This document shows, piece by piece, positions 34,610-46,873 of a stretch of DNA of 64,000 nucleotides. Every line of letters begins with the position of its first letter. Within the stretch, counting starts at the first letter, position 1. Under the pieces are notes generated by a model. That model saw only the letters and a list, made by a program, of their open reading frames with translations, did no database searches and was not told the DNA's origin. The stretch covers positions 1 through 64,000 of the forward strand of contig JAVTVY010025158.1 in NCBI GenBank assembly GCA_036873755.1, in the 5' to 3' direction. The stretch is from Hanleya hanleyi. Taxonomy: Eukaryota; Mollusca; Polyplacophora; Lepidopleurida; Hanleyidae. The position numbers were made by a program, and so were the translations under genes.

Positions 34610-36880
34610 GAATTCGGGAGACAATACCTCTAACAACTAGAGATATAAACTAGAGATCGCATCAAACAGTCGTTCAATCTCTCGCGAGTTGAACTGTGAA
34701 CAAGCTGAAGAAGAGGACAATTATACCGAAAACCGAGCAGATAGTACCCGTAATCAATGGCCGAGAATGAATATATGTAGGTTTATAGTTTTAGTGGGAA
34801 ATGCATAATTTGCAGGTTAGTTTCTTTGGTTATTCTTGCATTTACCAGGTTACGCCATGTTGAGGCATTTACTTCCTGAGACGTCTACGCTGATCTGTCA
34901 TCACAGCTCCAGAGCTAGCGTATCTAACATCGCTCCAATTTACAACCTAATGTGGAATGTGATTGTCTGTTAGTGGTAGTTAATGACGTTACCATACCAT
35001 CAATTTGTGAATCTAATTTCATCGAATATGTTATTGAATAAGACGATACTGACAAAGGTATACTACTTATTATTCTATTACACATATTTCCAGAAAGATC
35101 GAAGAGAAAAGCGTTGGGTTCATGGACATTCCTAAAAACTAAAAATGGATATAGAATGACACGCTTGTATTCGAAGGTAACGCCATTACTCAATTTCATA
35201 TCGTGGACTTGATAATAGATGCAATTCTCGCCAGAAATGGAACTCCCTCTGCCGGAAGTGACAAATTCTTTCACGGATTTTACAAACTACACGATCATAG
35301 TGGTTTGATATCTAATCGAGAACGAGGAAGTCTAATGCGAGAAGAATGTTGGAATCAGCGCAAATAGGAGAAGGATCTATATACGTCAAAGGAACATCGT
35401 CGAAATCATCGGGAGAACGGCCATCAAAAACAAAAACAGATTTAATTGTTAACTTGAAATGTATACTCACCATGTTTGATATTATGAATAAAATTTTGAT
35501 ATTTATAAAATATATAATGTTTTTCGAATTGTTAATCTTAATCGGGGACTCAATAGCCAGTCTTCACCCTATGCAATTTCTCGCGTTCTTAATCGACATA
35601 ACATTTTCTTACAACAGTAATAGCACATAAATTCGAGCAGCCATAAAAGAAAAATATCTATCCTTTGTCCTGTCTCACACAACGCCAAGTGCTCGTACCC
35701 CGCACACTCTGGTATTCAAGCGATGAATGATGCAAGATTCGAGCTTCGTCGCATGATATATATGAGCGGACACATGAACGAAAGCTCCGTCAGAAGCTAC
35801 AACAGGGAATGTTCCTCAGATAAAAAAAAACACAGCGAAACACACATGAATATCCATCGCGCAGTCTGGTGCCTGCAGTTGTCGTACCTCCACAACTAAG
35901 CCCTATCTTTACCAGGACCGGATCCGAGTGGAACATTCTAGCCTCGACCAATCCCCATTGCTGCACAACAGAACTCGAGCAAGTTATCCTGTTTTGGTTT
36001 CATATCTAATTCGTTTTCGTTATTCAGCCACTGTGTCTTTCAGTTTTCAAATAATTAGCCCCGACTGAGATGTTTGTCTCAATACACAACTGATATGCTG
36101 CAAACTGTCGAACTGAAAACTGTTTGAAGCGCGATATCGCGTGAGGTGCGCGTGCACCGAGACGTTGCTTGGAGTTACGAAAACTTTTAATGTATTCACT
36201 AATGTTTTTCCAATGATACAAGAATTAAACCGAAGAATTTGTTCGTCTCACATTTAATTTCTTCTTTTATTTAATTGTTTTAATTTTAATGATTGACTGT
36301 GAATTTCTTTACGTCAACTAGGGTGTGAACTTGAAAAAGTTTGCGCAAACTTTGTATGATCTGCTACGCTGAATCATACATTTTGCACAGTGGTATTTAA
36401 TGAACGTAATAAAATCACATCAAATCCTTGAATAACTTCCTGGATGTTTGACGATTGTGAGTATCTTGTCTTTTCCTAATATGAGAGGTCGTTTAGATCC
36501 GAGGCTTCCAAACTTACCCATTTTTGGCCGGTCCGTTCGCAAGGATATTTTCATGCCACATCACTCGATCTTTGTAACTGAGTCAGGATATCAGTGGATA
36601 TATCCGCGAATGCTATTATATCGTCTTCGGTCTTGTCTTGTCGGCATCATTGAAAACTGTTGACCGCTTCTCTCTTGCAGGAAACTAGCCTTTGTTTATG
36701 TATACTATGATTGTCTTTTTTGAATTTGGTGCTAATACTGTTATATGGATATGGAATATGTCTTTGGATTATGGACGCGGATATTCTTTAATGGACGACG
36801 GCTGAATTATGAATGACGGACTAGACGCTTGTATCCCGTACAATTTACATAAAGTCACAAAATCAGCTAGTGAGATAGTT
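34610..36880 (+). repeat. Leader block, copy 5
   Basis: A full copy inside long-duplication copy 1. It has the perfect palindrome AAAGTTTGCGCAAACTTT at 36336-36353, the GGTGCGCGTGCACC site at 36145-36158 and a truncated insert of the 274-bp family at 36634-36834. Confidence 0.7.
36634..36834 (+). repeat. Truncated copy of the 274-bp insert family
   Basis: It interrupts the text CTTCGGTCT|CCCGTACAAT, which is continuous at 2690 and 63825. It starts at an internal point of the full copy (47561-47834, opposite orientation) and ends at its GACGCTTGTA end. End-specific truncation is typical of retroposed sequences. Confidence 0.65.
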
Positions 36881-36889
36881 TCAATTTTT

Positions 36890-37660
36890 TTATCCTACGC
36901 TGTTCTGTTTAGAACGAGATAAATCCAGGAAATTGTAATCGTCTCTTTTGTCATAAAGTCGACCAGAGATAATGCCCGCTTCATTTTTATAGAGATATAG
37001 ATCTAAATATGGTGTGCCTGTAGGGCTATCTGTAGTTTCCTTCAAATCCATTGAAGGTGGATATATATCCTTCACTGCGTCGTTTATATAGTGATTATCC
37101 ACTGCGAGAAGGTCGTCTATATCGCGTTTGGTGAATGAGAAGGAACGGGCGTTGAATGGATCGGTTTATGAAAGCGCCTGCATATTGTCATATTCATAAG
37201 AGAACATATATAGGTCAGCCAACAGGGGTGCACAATTAGTACCTATTGGAATACCCATATGCTGTTGATATATTATGTTGCCAAATTTCACATAGGTATT
37301 TTTGATCAGAAATTCAAGCAACTCTATAAACAAAGAAACATCCCATGAATGATATATGTTGAGCTAAAGAATGCTTTATGGCTTCCAACGTTAAAATATC
37401 TACGATCAGCTTTCCTAAACACAGATACTATTACTGAATTTAGACGGGCAATAAGGTCCTGATGAAGTATTGCAGTATAGAGAGTCGAGAAATCCCATGT
37501 GGATACATGTCTGCATCAAGTTCTTCCGTAAGACATTTTGAGTTTTTCAATATCCACATACATTTAACGCCAGAGTTTTTAGAAATAGTGGCGCAATACC
37601 TTTTCCAACATGCTTTTACCTCCTGCAGGGCCCTCGGCAACAGGGTTGAAAGAAGCTAGG
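36890..37660 (-). pseudogene. Reverse-transcriptase remnant, copy 2
   Basis: Same RT fragment as at 2741-3520, with the same TAA between the GTNCAP and YIDD blocks. The catalytic motif is RDIDD here (Tyr to Asp). Part of the region before GTNCAP is missing, compared with 59210-59240. Confidence 0.6.
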
Positions 37661-38893
37661 TGGTGCAGCTTCTACAACCAGCTATGAATATAGCTTTGTA
37701 TGATGACTTATGCATTTATGAGAGTCCAGTATACTTTTAGTATGTCGTTATGATTGACTTCTTTCTCTGAGAAACGTTTGGTGATTATTAAATAAATCAT
37801 CACCACAAACAATGAATTCAATCGTGTCAATACATTAGTGGTTTCATTCATAAATATAGCCGACTAACTCATATATCCATCACATTTACAAATATCAGCA
37901 CGATTAACACACAGCTTTCTGCAATTAATAAATGAAATGATAACAACGGTAATTGCTGATGGGGTGTATAATGTTTGGAAGCTCGTCGAAAGCAGCAGTA
38001 AATAGATACATGTTTCTGGTTCAATTGTACGTGATATTACACGACCAGTAAATCCCCTCGCATGTGTGTCTTCAAACGGACAAAGCTATGTTTATTTAGA
38101 ATTAACATAACTTCGATTACCACCTTGTTACGAGTACTTCGCAAATAACGACAGCACTAGTGGAAGAAGGTTCTTCATGGACTTAACTATGACAGTATTA
38201 AATTCATCGTACCATCCTAGTATTAATATAAGTTCACAAATTCTTCAAAGTTTATATCACAAGGTTATATAATCTGGTCATAGCTGGCGTTCCGATAACT
38301 GGCGTTGATGGAGCACACCTAGCGTTGCCGCTGTACTGTACCTAACCCGTAAATCAGCTACATCTATCCGAAACTACGAAGCACCGAACTATGATATGGA
38401 CAATATTGCATGGAAACCAGAATTTATTGGACACGTGGGCTCTAGGAAAGTGCTCTTCTCACATGAACACAAGGGTACGCTACGCGCTTCTCAGTGACCA
38501 AATCAGCTTGGCATATATAAAGTTGTTGGTAAACATACAAGTATAATCAGCCTGAGCGGAGCTGAACAGTTAGGCAGCTAAACTGCAGAAGGTAATGATA
38601 TTTTTCTTGCTGAATCACAGACAATTCCGAACGTGTTCCGATGTACAAGTTTATTGTCAATAATATCGAGCCTGTCCGAAAACAGAATCCGAAATTTAAG
38701 GAATATACATGTCTATACTTGCAGTGTAATAATCGACGTCTTTCTGATCTTACAGGCCAGATTGTATCTGGTCATCACTGAACCGACCAGTCGATCGTAT
38801 CTTGGAAAAACGATTGAAAATATCAGATTTGAAAGTAAAATCTGCTTGTGAATAGTCACAGGAGGAAAAATTATACACAATCTGTCACGAAAT
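37661..38893 (+). repeat. Upstream region of type A receptor 2
   Basis: Matches 59536-60771. It carries the TATATAAA box at 38514-38521 and the TTCTGATCTTACAG acceptor-like stretch ending near 38756. No separate gene is seen. Confidence 0.5.
38514..38521 (+). promoter_or_regulatory. TATA-like box upstream of type A pseudogene
   Basis: TATATAAA in the same context as at 28627 and 60392, about 380 bp before the start codon. Confidence 0.4.
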
Positions 38894-39873
38894 ATGCTGA
38901 ACATGTCAGACGCAGACCACAAGGAACAGTATTACGACATTGACCAATACAAGAGCGATTTTGCGAACAATTTCAGCAGTTTTTCCAACAGTAGCAATGA
39001 AAACATTGACATACTAGACATTTCCCTCGGCATATTTGTCTTTATTGTGACATGCATTGGTATAATTGGAAATTTGTTTCTTATTGTGACTATTTTACGA
39101 CTCAAATGTCTGCGAACCTCACCTACATATATTATATTGTTGAGTCTGGCGTCTGCAGATACAAGTGTATGTTTCAGTTGGTATTTGTTCCGAATACCCG
39201 AAATGCCGGATGCAATTTGCAAACTGATCTACGTCAACATATTTTCGACAGCCGGACTCAGTGCTTACCATTTGGCTCTGTTTTCTTTGGTGCGTTACTT
39301 GCCAGACGTCATTTGACATCCAGGAATGTGGCGTGGTTATGTGTTATTCTATGGATTCTACTGTATGCGTACAATTCAACTGCTAATTTAGTGACAGGAC
39401 GGAGTGGGACTAGGTGTAAATTCAAGGAGAATTTCGGAGTTTACGTCCTCGTGTATTTCATTCTATGTTTCTTTATCCCATTGGTTGCTATCGTTACGTT
39501 CCATGGAATTAAAGTCTATAAGCTTAGCAAGACATTGGTCAACTCCGAGAACGAAACTTCGAGAAAAACTGTTTCTGGACGAGCTGTGTTGGCAATAGCT
39601 TTAACCTCCGTTTTGTTCTTGACACCCTGGGAGATATATGTGATTATTGTCTATACATTTCAGGTGCAACTATCACCTTTGGCTTTAGGCATTGGAGATC
39701 ACACTGCAAATTTGCTTTACCTTAATAGTGCCATCAACCCTTTCTTGTATTTCTTCATGTCACCAACTGTAAGAAAAAAGGCGTTTTCGTGTGCTTCAAA
39801 GCCCAGTCAATCTGTGAATAGTTTACCAATGGATGTTTTTCACACACCAAACACTAATGGATCACAGATATAA
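38894..39873 (+). pseudogene. Class A GPCR, type A, pseudogene with 22-bp deletion
   Basis: The frame starts at the ATG at 38894 and runs like the intact type A receptor through TM1-TM3. At 39298 the 22 bases just after the conserved Arg-Tyr of TM3 are missing, compared with 4752-4775. The frame shifts and the protein ends within a few codons. The rest, TM4 to the C-tail, stays open in another frame to 39873. The TM3 and extracellular-loop cysteines are both present. A single event inactivated it. Confidence 0.85.
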
Positions 39874-41914
39874 ACCGGTACATATAGGTTAAACGAGACG
39901 TATTTGTTAAGAAATATTTAATTCAGCATAAACGGTAACACCTGATTTTATTGGTCGATTACGTCGGGGACATGTGAGGTGTAACCATTTGTAACTACAT
40001 GCACTTCCCACCCGGTAGTGTTTCTTCCTCGACGTGTAAGAAATTGATTATGAAAGCATGGAAGGGCCATGGAACCCCGAGATAAATGTCTAACGATAAT
40101 GCAGTAGATATAACACGAAGGTCTTGACCACGGAGCAGGGAATCTAGGTCAGTAGGTCAGCATGACGTCATAAGTAGGTCGAGGAGTCATCTATATACAG
40201 AATAGAAAACGATGGTTCTGGGCCAGGTGCAGGTGTTTTAGGTCAGTAGGTCAGCGCGTCATGATAGGTAGGTCGAAGAGTCATCTATATATATAGAACA
40301 GGGATGTTCAAGGTCATCGTCTATTGATAGAACCTATAGGTGCTCATTGAACCGCGTCCATAGCCATAGTGTCTGCGGTGTTCGTCTGCTCAGCGGACCG
40401 TATTTATAACCCGGGGGTCACGGTACAGGCAACGGGATTTTAGGAGCAGTATAATAGGTCGAGGTCAACGCGGTGCCTAGATCGTCTAATGATAGAACAT
40501 ATAGGTGCTCACCAACCCGCCTCTATAGCCCGAGGGCTTGCGGTGTTCAAGGTTATAATCTGCCCAACGAACCATGTCCATAGCCCGAGAAGTATTTACT
40601 GTGTTCCTCTGTTCAGCGGACTGTATCCATAGCCCGAGGGGTCACTACGTCCGCGATTCATAAGAAAGCTAAATAGCGCGGTTTAAATATAGAACGTTGT
40701 AGCCCGAGGACAGCTGTGGCGGTGTTTGACCCTGTTATATATATACTTCGTCTCGCATGAATGATTCTATTACCCTTACTAGGGTAAGACGGCTATTTTC
40801 TCCGTAAACTTCATTAAAATATACTCGTTCTGCTTTAGAATCTGTACATGTAATTATACGCGTAAAGCCTAGATATCTCGTTTCTCACAAAAAATCGATT
40901 TACTTTTTCGAAATTCATTAAAATCTCTATATCTTTGGAAAGGGAAGGGCTACTGAGATTTAACTTACGCCATTGGATACCCAGGAGAGAGAGATTTACG
41001 AAAAATGAGGGTTTAGAAGACTGAATTCAGCACCACCGGATAGAGAAAAGAGAGTTCGAAACACATAAAAGGGACTAGAAGCTACATTCATGTTATTAGC
41101 GAATATCAACGCTGTATACAAGATGTATTACCAGTGACCTACGTGTAATTCATTAATTAATATACCGTTTAGTGTATATATGTACATTGACCAAGGTACA
41201 GTACGCCCACTTTCCAGTTACCCTATCCTACTTAACTAAGACTGTATTAAATGCATTGTATCAGCCCAGTCCTAATATATGTTCACGGATTCTTCAAAGT
41301 TTTATATCGCAAGGGTATGTGTTTTAATGCTGTATCTGGGCAAAACTGGCCTGATGATAACTTGTGGTGATGACACACACCTAGCGTTGCCGCTGCACTA
41401 TAGTTAACGCCTATATCAGCTACATCTACCCGATGATACGAAGAAATGAACTGCGCTGACTGGACACGAGTGATCTAGGAAAGTGCTCTTTTCAGATGGA
41501 AATGTACGCTACACGCTTCTCAATGACCAAATCAGTGTGACATACGTTGTGAGTAAATATAACGTTCTTAAGCTGAGCTGAGCTGAGCTGAACAGCTAGA
41601 CAGCGAAACTGAAGGAGGGAATTATATTTTCGTTGCTGAATCACAGAGAATTCTGAGCGTGATCCAATGTACAAGTTTATTGTCAGTAATAACAAAGCTG
41701 TGGAAAACAGAATTCGAAATTTAAGGAATATACATGTGTCTATACTTGAAGTGTAATAATCTTTCTGATCTAGCAGAGCAGATTGTATCTGTTCATCACT
41801 GAACCGACCATTCCATCGTATCTTGGAAATACGATTGAAAATATCAGATTTGAAGGTAAACTGTGCTTGTGAATAGTCACAGGAGGAAAAATTATACACC
41901 ATTTGTCACGAAAT
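39874..41914. repeat. Spacer between type A tail and type B receptor (copy 1)
   Basis: It has a GC-richer stretch (about 40070-40760) of imperfect repeats with ATAGCCCGAGGGGTC, AGGTCAGTAGGTCAGC and ATCTATATATAGAAC, then AT-rich sequence. The upstream module of the type B receptor starts near 41170. In that module the TATA box is replaced by CATACGTTGTG, and a GAGCTGAGCTGAGCTGA run has expanded near 41570. No gene is seen. Confidence 0.55.
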
Positions 41915-42925
41915 ATGCTGAACATGTCAGACGCAGACCACCAGGAACAGTATGTCGACATTGACCAATACGAGAGCGATTTGGCGAACAATTTTAGCAG
42001 TCTTTCCAACAGTAGCAACGACAACAGCCATATACTAGATATGCTCAACGGCGTTTACATTTTTCTCATTATCGTGACATGCATTGGTATAATTGGGAAT
42101 TTGTTTCTTATCCTGACTATTTTACGACTCAAATGTCTGCGAACCTCACCTACATATATTATATTGTTGAGTCTGGCGCCTGCAGATGCAAGTGTATGTT
42201 CCAGTTGGTATTTATTATATATACCCGAAATGCCGGATGCAATTTGCAAACTGTACTACGTCATCATATTTTCGACGGCCGGACTCAGTGCTTACCATTT
42301 GGCTCTGTTTTCTTTGGTACGCTACCTGACTCTTCTAAAGCCGTTCTTTTCCAGACGTCATTTGACAGCCAAGAACGTGGCGTGGTTATGTGTTATTCTA
42401 TGGATTCTATTATTAGCGTCCAATTCAACGGCTATGTTAGTGACAGGATGGGATAGGACCCCGTGTGAAATCAAGAAGAGCAGCAAACTCTACATCCTCG
42501 TGTATTGTATTCTCTGTTTCTTTATCCCATTGGTTGCCATCGTCACCTTCCATGGAATTAAATTCTATAAGCTTAGAAAGACATCAGTCAACTCCGAGAA
42601 CGTAACTTCGAGAAAAACTGTTTCTGGACGAGCTGTGTTGGCAATAACTTTAATCTCTGTTCTGCTTTTGACACCCTGGGAGATAGTTGCGATTATTGTC
42701 TATACATTTGAGGTCCAACTATCACCTCCGACTTTATACTTTGGAGCTCTCACTGCTGGAACTTTGATTTTGCTTAATAGTGCCATCAATCCCTTCTTGT
42801 ATTTCTTCCTGTCACCAACCGCAAGAAAAAAAGCATTTTCGTTTGCTACAAAGCCGAATCAATTTGTGAATTGTTTACCAATGGATGTTTATAACACACC
42901 AAACGCTAATGAATCACAGAGATGA
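41915..42925 (+). CDS. Class A (rhodopsin-like) GPCR, type B, intact
   Basis: A 336-residue single-exon receptor, starting at the ATG at 41915 (a second in-frame ATG follows at 41924). It shares the TM landmarks of the type A receptor: GN in TM1, VRY at the end of TM3, a Cys before TM3 and one in the second extracellular loop, FFIPL in TM5, LTPW in TM6 and NPFLY in TM7. It differs most in the second extracellular loop (TPCEIKKSSKLY against TRCKFKENFG), in the TM2-TM3 loop and in the C-tail, so ligand or coupling may differ. TM2 has PAD in place of the usual AAD or SAD. It would act in the plasma membrane. Ligand is unknown; a chemosensory or peptide role is guesswork. Confidence 0.85.
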   Translation: MLNMSDADHQEQYVDIDQYESDLANNFSSLSNSSNDNSHILDMLNGVYIFLIIVTCIGIIGNLFLILTILRLKCLRTSPTYIILLSLAPADASVCSSWYLLYIPEMPDAICKLYYVIIFSTAGLSAYHLALFSLVRYLTLLKPFFSRRHLTAKNVAWLCVILWILLLASNSTAMLVTGWDRTPCEIKKSSKLYILVYCILCFFIPLVAIVTFHGIKFYKLRKTSVNSENVTSRKTVSGRAVLAITLISVLLLTPWEIVAIIVYTFEVQLSPPTLYFGALTAGTLILLNSAINPFLYFFLSPTARKKAFSFATKPNQFVNCLPMDVYNTPNANESQR

Positions 42926-43440
42926 ACCGGTACACATAATTTAAGGGAAACGTGTTTGTAGATGAACAAGAAATATCTTAAAAAATGATGGGCTGCGGAG
43001 TTTAAATGGAGAATCTGAAAACTGATTATTCTTCATATAGTAAGAATTCTGTGAAGTATTTAATTCCGCATAAATGGTTACACCTGATTTCATTGGTTAG
43101 TTATGTCAAGGACATGGCAGGTGTACACATCTCTAACTACAAATACTTGCCTTCCTGTATGGTTTCTTCCTCAACGTGTAAGGAATTGCCTACGGAATCA
43201 TAGAAGGGCCATGGACCCCGAGACACCCCGAGATAATCGCCCTTTGAAAATGCAGGATTATCTCGGATAATCGTCAAATGAAAATGCAGCATCATCTCGG
43301 ACCCCAAGGTAATTATCTTGGTCTCCAACATAATTAACCAATCAAATCCCCGTATTAGTATGTGCCATTTTCTTTTCTAATTAACCCACGGGTGGTTGGG
43401 TGGGCACCGGTTCCTGTTGCTTCAATGCATTTTGCTGAGG
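42926..43440. other. 3' flank of intact type B receptor
   Basis: Contains CCCCGAGATAATCGTC-type repeats (about 43215-43330) and ends in the first part of a SINE (from about 43389, CACGGGTGGTTGGGTGGGCA), cut at 43440. Confidence 0.5.
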
Positions 43441-44431
43441 GAATTTAACGGAGGGAATTGAACGGCTTCCTACAACTGTCACGGTATTATAGTGCCGGTG
43501 ATAGATTAGCAAGCAGCCAAAAAAACATGTCGGCAACAGTGTCTTGGAAAAGGCCTTCGGCCTGTTCCAGACAAAAAGGATATTATAAAGTCCATGGGGG
43601 CCAGGAACGTTTTTGACACGAAATTTGGATATTCCTAAAACGTCACCAGAATATCTATGGCGTCCGAGAGAGGTGACCTAAAACTGACAAAAAAATATTG
43701 GAAGCTGGAAACTAACATCGCTAAATTCATGAAAATAAACTGTTACGTTTGCACTGTAAACAATAGACGTATGCTAAAGCCAAAATTGAACCATCACACA
43801 GAAAGACTCATATATTGATTTCTCATGATGCCAATTGAGATATTGATTACTTCAAATACGATGTGATTGTCGAAGGGTGGAAAATATAGCAAAAGTGTAC
43901 TTATCACACATGGCTGAAGACAAATGAAGGAAATAACACAAACAAGTGACTATAGCCCAACATGGCAGCATAATAAATTTCACATTGAATATCTGTCATG
44001 TGTGTCTGTAGTGTTCCCTTCGCAATCGATATCCTTGCGTGTACAGGCTTCCACATATTACTGAGTAGCACTCAATGGCTATTTATTATTCAATTCTTTC
44101 ATCCCACTTTTCAACAAGTTCGATCTTTGTCCACTAGTATTATTGTTCGTGCAAATCTACTTATTTGCATTGTTCCGCGCTATAATATGTACATGTTAAA
44201 CATGCTGAAAACACGTAATTCCGTGTAAGCCCTTTGTGATGTTTGCCTAAGTGGAAACTTTCCAGTGCAAATTCGCGAATATGACGGTTCCACGTTGTTG
44301 CTGTTTCATTTCACAGAGTCGTATTCCATCGACAGACACGCAATGAATGCTCGGTCTTCTTATTCAAATCAGTATGCCCTTCTGAAATATGAAATAGTTG
44401 TCCACTATCACACATTTGTCCAAAAAAAGGA
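43441..44431. other. Filler between the two short-duplication copies
   Basis: About 1 kb with no match elsewhere in the window. I see no coding motif. Short frames at 43998-44228 and 44265-44456 have no recognisable content. Confidence 0.4.
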
Positions 44432-44486
44432 GGCCCTCGGTGGCTTAGCGGTCTAAGGCGCTTCGCTGGTGATCACCTGAACCCCG
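44432..44486 (+). repeat. tRNA-like SINE head fragment
   Basis: GGCTTAGCGGTCTAAGGCGC has the form of a tRNA-type A box with a D-arm, followed by TTCGCTGGTGATCACCTGAA. It lacks a proper B box and a closing acceptor stem, so it is a SINE head rather than a tRNA gene. It lies 24 bp before the breakpoint at 44511. Confidence 0.5.
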
Positions 44487-44512
44487 AAACTGAATCTAAA
44501 ATTATCCGTTCT

Positions 44513-44815
44513 GTTTCTGGACGAGCTGTGTTGGCAATAGCTTTAACCTTTATTTTGTTCTTGACACCCTGGGAGATATATGTGATTATTGTCTATACAT
44601 TTCAGGTCCAACTATCACCTTTGGCTTCAGACATTGGAGGTCACACTACAAATTGTATTTACCTTAATAGTGCCATCAACCCTTTCTTGTATTTCTTCAT
44701 GTCACCAACTGTGAGAAAAAAGGCGTTTTCGTGTGCTTCAAAGCCCAGGCAAACTGTGAATAGTTTACCAATGGATGTTTTTCACACACCAAACACTAAT
44801 GGATCACAGATATAA
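44513..44815 (+). pseudogene. Class A GPCR, type A, 3' fragment (TM6 to C-tail)
   Basis: One hundred codons equal to residues from VSGRAVLAI to the C-terminus of the type A receptor, with TAA at 44813. No 5' part exists: upstream is filler and the tRNA-like fragment. It is the left edge of the second copy of the short duplication. Confidence 0.85.
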
Positions 44816-46873
44816 ACCGATACATATAAGTTAAACGAGACGTGTTTGTTAAGAAATATTTAATTCCGCATAAACTGTAACACCTGATTTCATTGGTCGA
44901 TTATGTCGGGGACATGTGAGGTGTAACCATTTGTAACTACACGCACTCCCCACCCGGTAGTGTTTCTTCCTCAACGCGTAAGAAATTGACTATGAAAGCA
45001 TGGAAGGGCCATGGAACCCCGAGATAAATGTCTAACGGTAATGCAGTAGATATAACACGAAGGTCTTGACCAAGGAGCAGGGAATCTAGGTCAGTAGGTC
45101 AGCATGATGTCATAAGTAGGTCGAGGAGTCATCTATATATAGAATAGAAAACGATGGTTCTGGGCCAGGTGCTGGTGTTTTAGGTCAGTAGGTCAGCGCG
45201 ACATGATAGGTAGGTCGAAGAGTCATCTATATATATAGAACGGGGATGTTCAAGGTCATCGTCTATTGATAGAACCTATAGGCGCTCATTGAACCGCGTC
45301 CATAGCCATAGTGTTAGCGGTGTTCGTCTGCTCAGCGTACCGTATTTATAACCCAAGGGTCACGGTCCAGGCCACGGTGTTCTAGGAGCAGTAGGTCAGC
45401 ACGACGTCATAATAGGTCGAGGTCAACGCGGTGCCTAGATCGTCTAATGATAGAATATATAGGTGCTCACCGACCCGCGTCTATAGCTCGAGGGGTTGCG
45501 GTGTTCAAGGTTATAATCTGCCCACCAAACCATGTCCATAGCCCGAGAAGTATTTACTGTGTTCCTCTGTTCAGCGGACTGTATCCATAGCCCGAGGGGT
45601 CACCACGTCCGCGATTCATAAGAAAGCTAAATAGCGCGGTTTCAATATAGAACGTTGTAGCCCGAGGACAGCTGTGGCGGTGTTTGACCCTGTTATATAT
45701 ATACTTCGTCTCGCATGAATGATTCTATTACCCTTACTAGGGTAAGACGGCTATTTTTTCCGTAAACTTCATTAAAATATACTCGTTCTGCTTTAGAATC
45801 TGTACATGTAATTATACGCGTAAAGCCTAGATATCTCGTTTCTCACAAAAAATCGATTTATTTTTTTCGAAATTCATTAAAATCTCTATATCTTTGAAAA
45901 GGGAAGGGCTACTGAGATTTAATTTACGCCATTGGATACCCAGGAGAGAGAGATTTACGAAAAATGAGTGTTTAGAAGACTGAATTCAGCACCACCGGAT
46001 ATAGAAAAGAGAGTTCGAAACACATAAAAGGGACTAAAAGCTACATGCATGTTATTAGGGAATATCAACGCTGTATACAAGATGTATTACCAGTGACCTA
46101 CGTGTAATTCATTAATGAATATACCGTTTAGTGCATATATGTACATTGACCAAGGTACAGTACGCCCACTTTCCAGTTACCCTATCCTACTTAACTAAGA
46201 CTCTATTAAATGCATTGTACCATCCCAGTCCTAATATATGTTCACGGATACTTCAAAGTTTTATATCGCAAGGGTATGTGTTTTAATGCTGTATCTGGGC
46301 AAAGCTGGCCTTCTGATAACTTGTGGTGATGGCGCACACCTAGCGTTGCCGCTGCACTATAGTTAACGCCTATATCAGCTACATCTACCCGATGATACGA
46401 AGAAATGAACTGCGCTGATTGGACACGAGTGATCTAGGAAAGTGCTCTTTTCAGATGGAAATGTACGCTACACGCTTCTCAATGACCAAATCAGTGTGAC
46501 ATACGTTGTGAGTAAATATAACATTCTTAAGCTGAGCTGAGCTGAGCTGAACAGCTAGACAGCGAAACTGAAGGAGGGAATTATATTTTCGTTGCTGAAC
46601 CACAGAGAATTCTGAGCGTGATCCAATGTACAAGTTTATTGTCAGCAAAAACAAAGCTGTGGAAAACAGAATTCGAAATTTAAGGAATATACATGTGTCT
46701 ATACTTGAAGTGTAATAATTTTTCTGATCTAGCAGAGCAGATTGTATCTGTTCATCACTGAACCGACCATTCCATCGTATCTTGGAAATACGATTGAAAA
46801 TATCAGATTTGAAGGTAAACTGTGCTTGTGAATAGTCACAAGAGGAAAATTTATACACCATTTGTCACGAAAT
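44816..46873. repeat. Spacer between type A tail and type B receptor (copy 2)
   Basis: Near-identical to 39874-41914, including the AGGTCAGTAGGTCAGC-rich stretch (45060-45720) and the loss of the TATA box. No gene is seen. Confidence 0.55.

Larger units (their letters stand above)
30487..39866 (+). repeat. Long segmental duplication, copy 1
   Basis: Near-identical to 49486-61768 from GACCGTTG to ATGGATCAC in the receptor tail. Copy 2 carries two extra segments: about 50240-52423, and 54881-55632. Copy 1 has neither. The duplicated block includes a 55-bp tandem array, a capsid-like fragment, a leader block, an RT remnant and a type A receptor. Confidence 0.9.
39569..43440 (+). repeat. Short segmental duplication, copy 1
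   Basis: Matches 44511-48655 from CTGTTTCTGG in TM6 of a type A receptor to TTTTGCTGAG inside a SINE. It spans the type A tail, a repeat-rich spacer and a whole type B receptor. The second copy differs by a 274-bp insert and small deletions in the receptor. Confidence 0.9.

Noticed and set aside
44432..44486. tRNA gene
   Set aside because: Only a D-arm-like half is present; there is no B box, anticodon arm or acceptor pairing.
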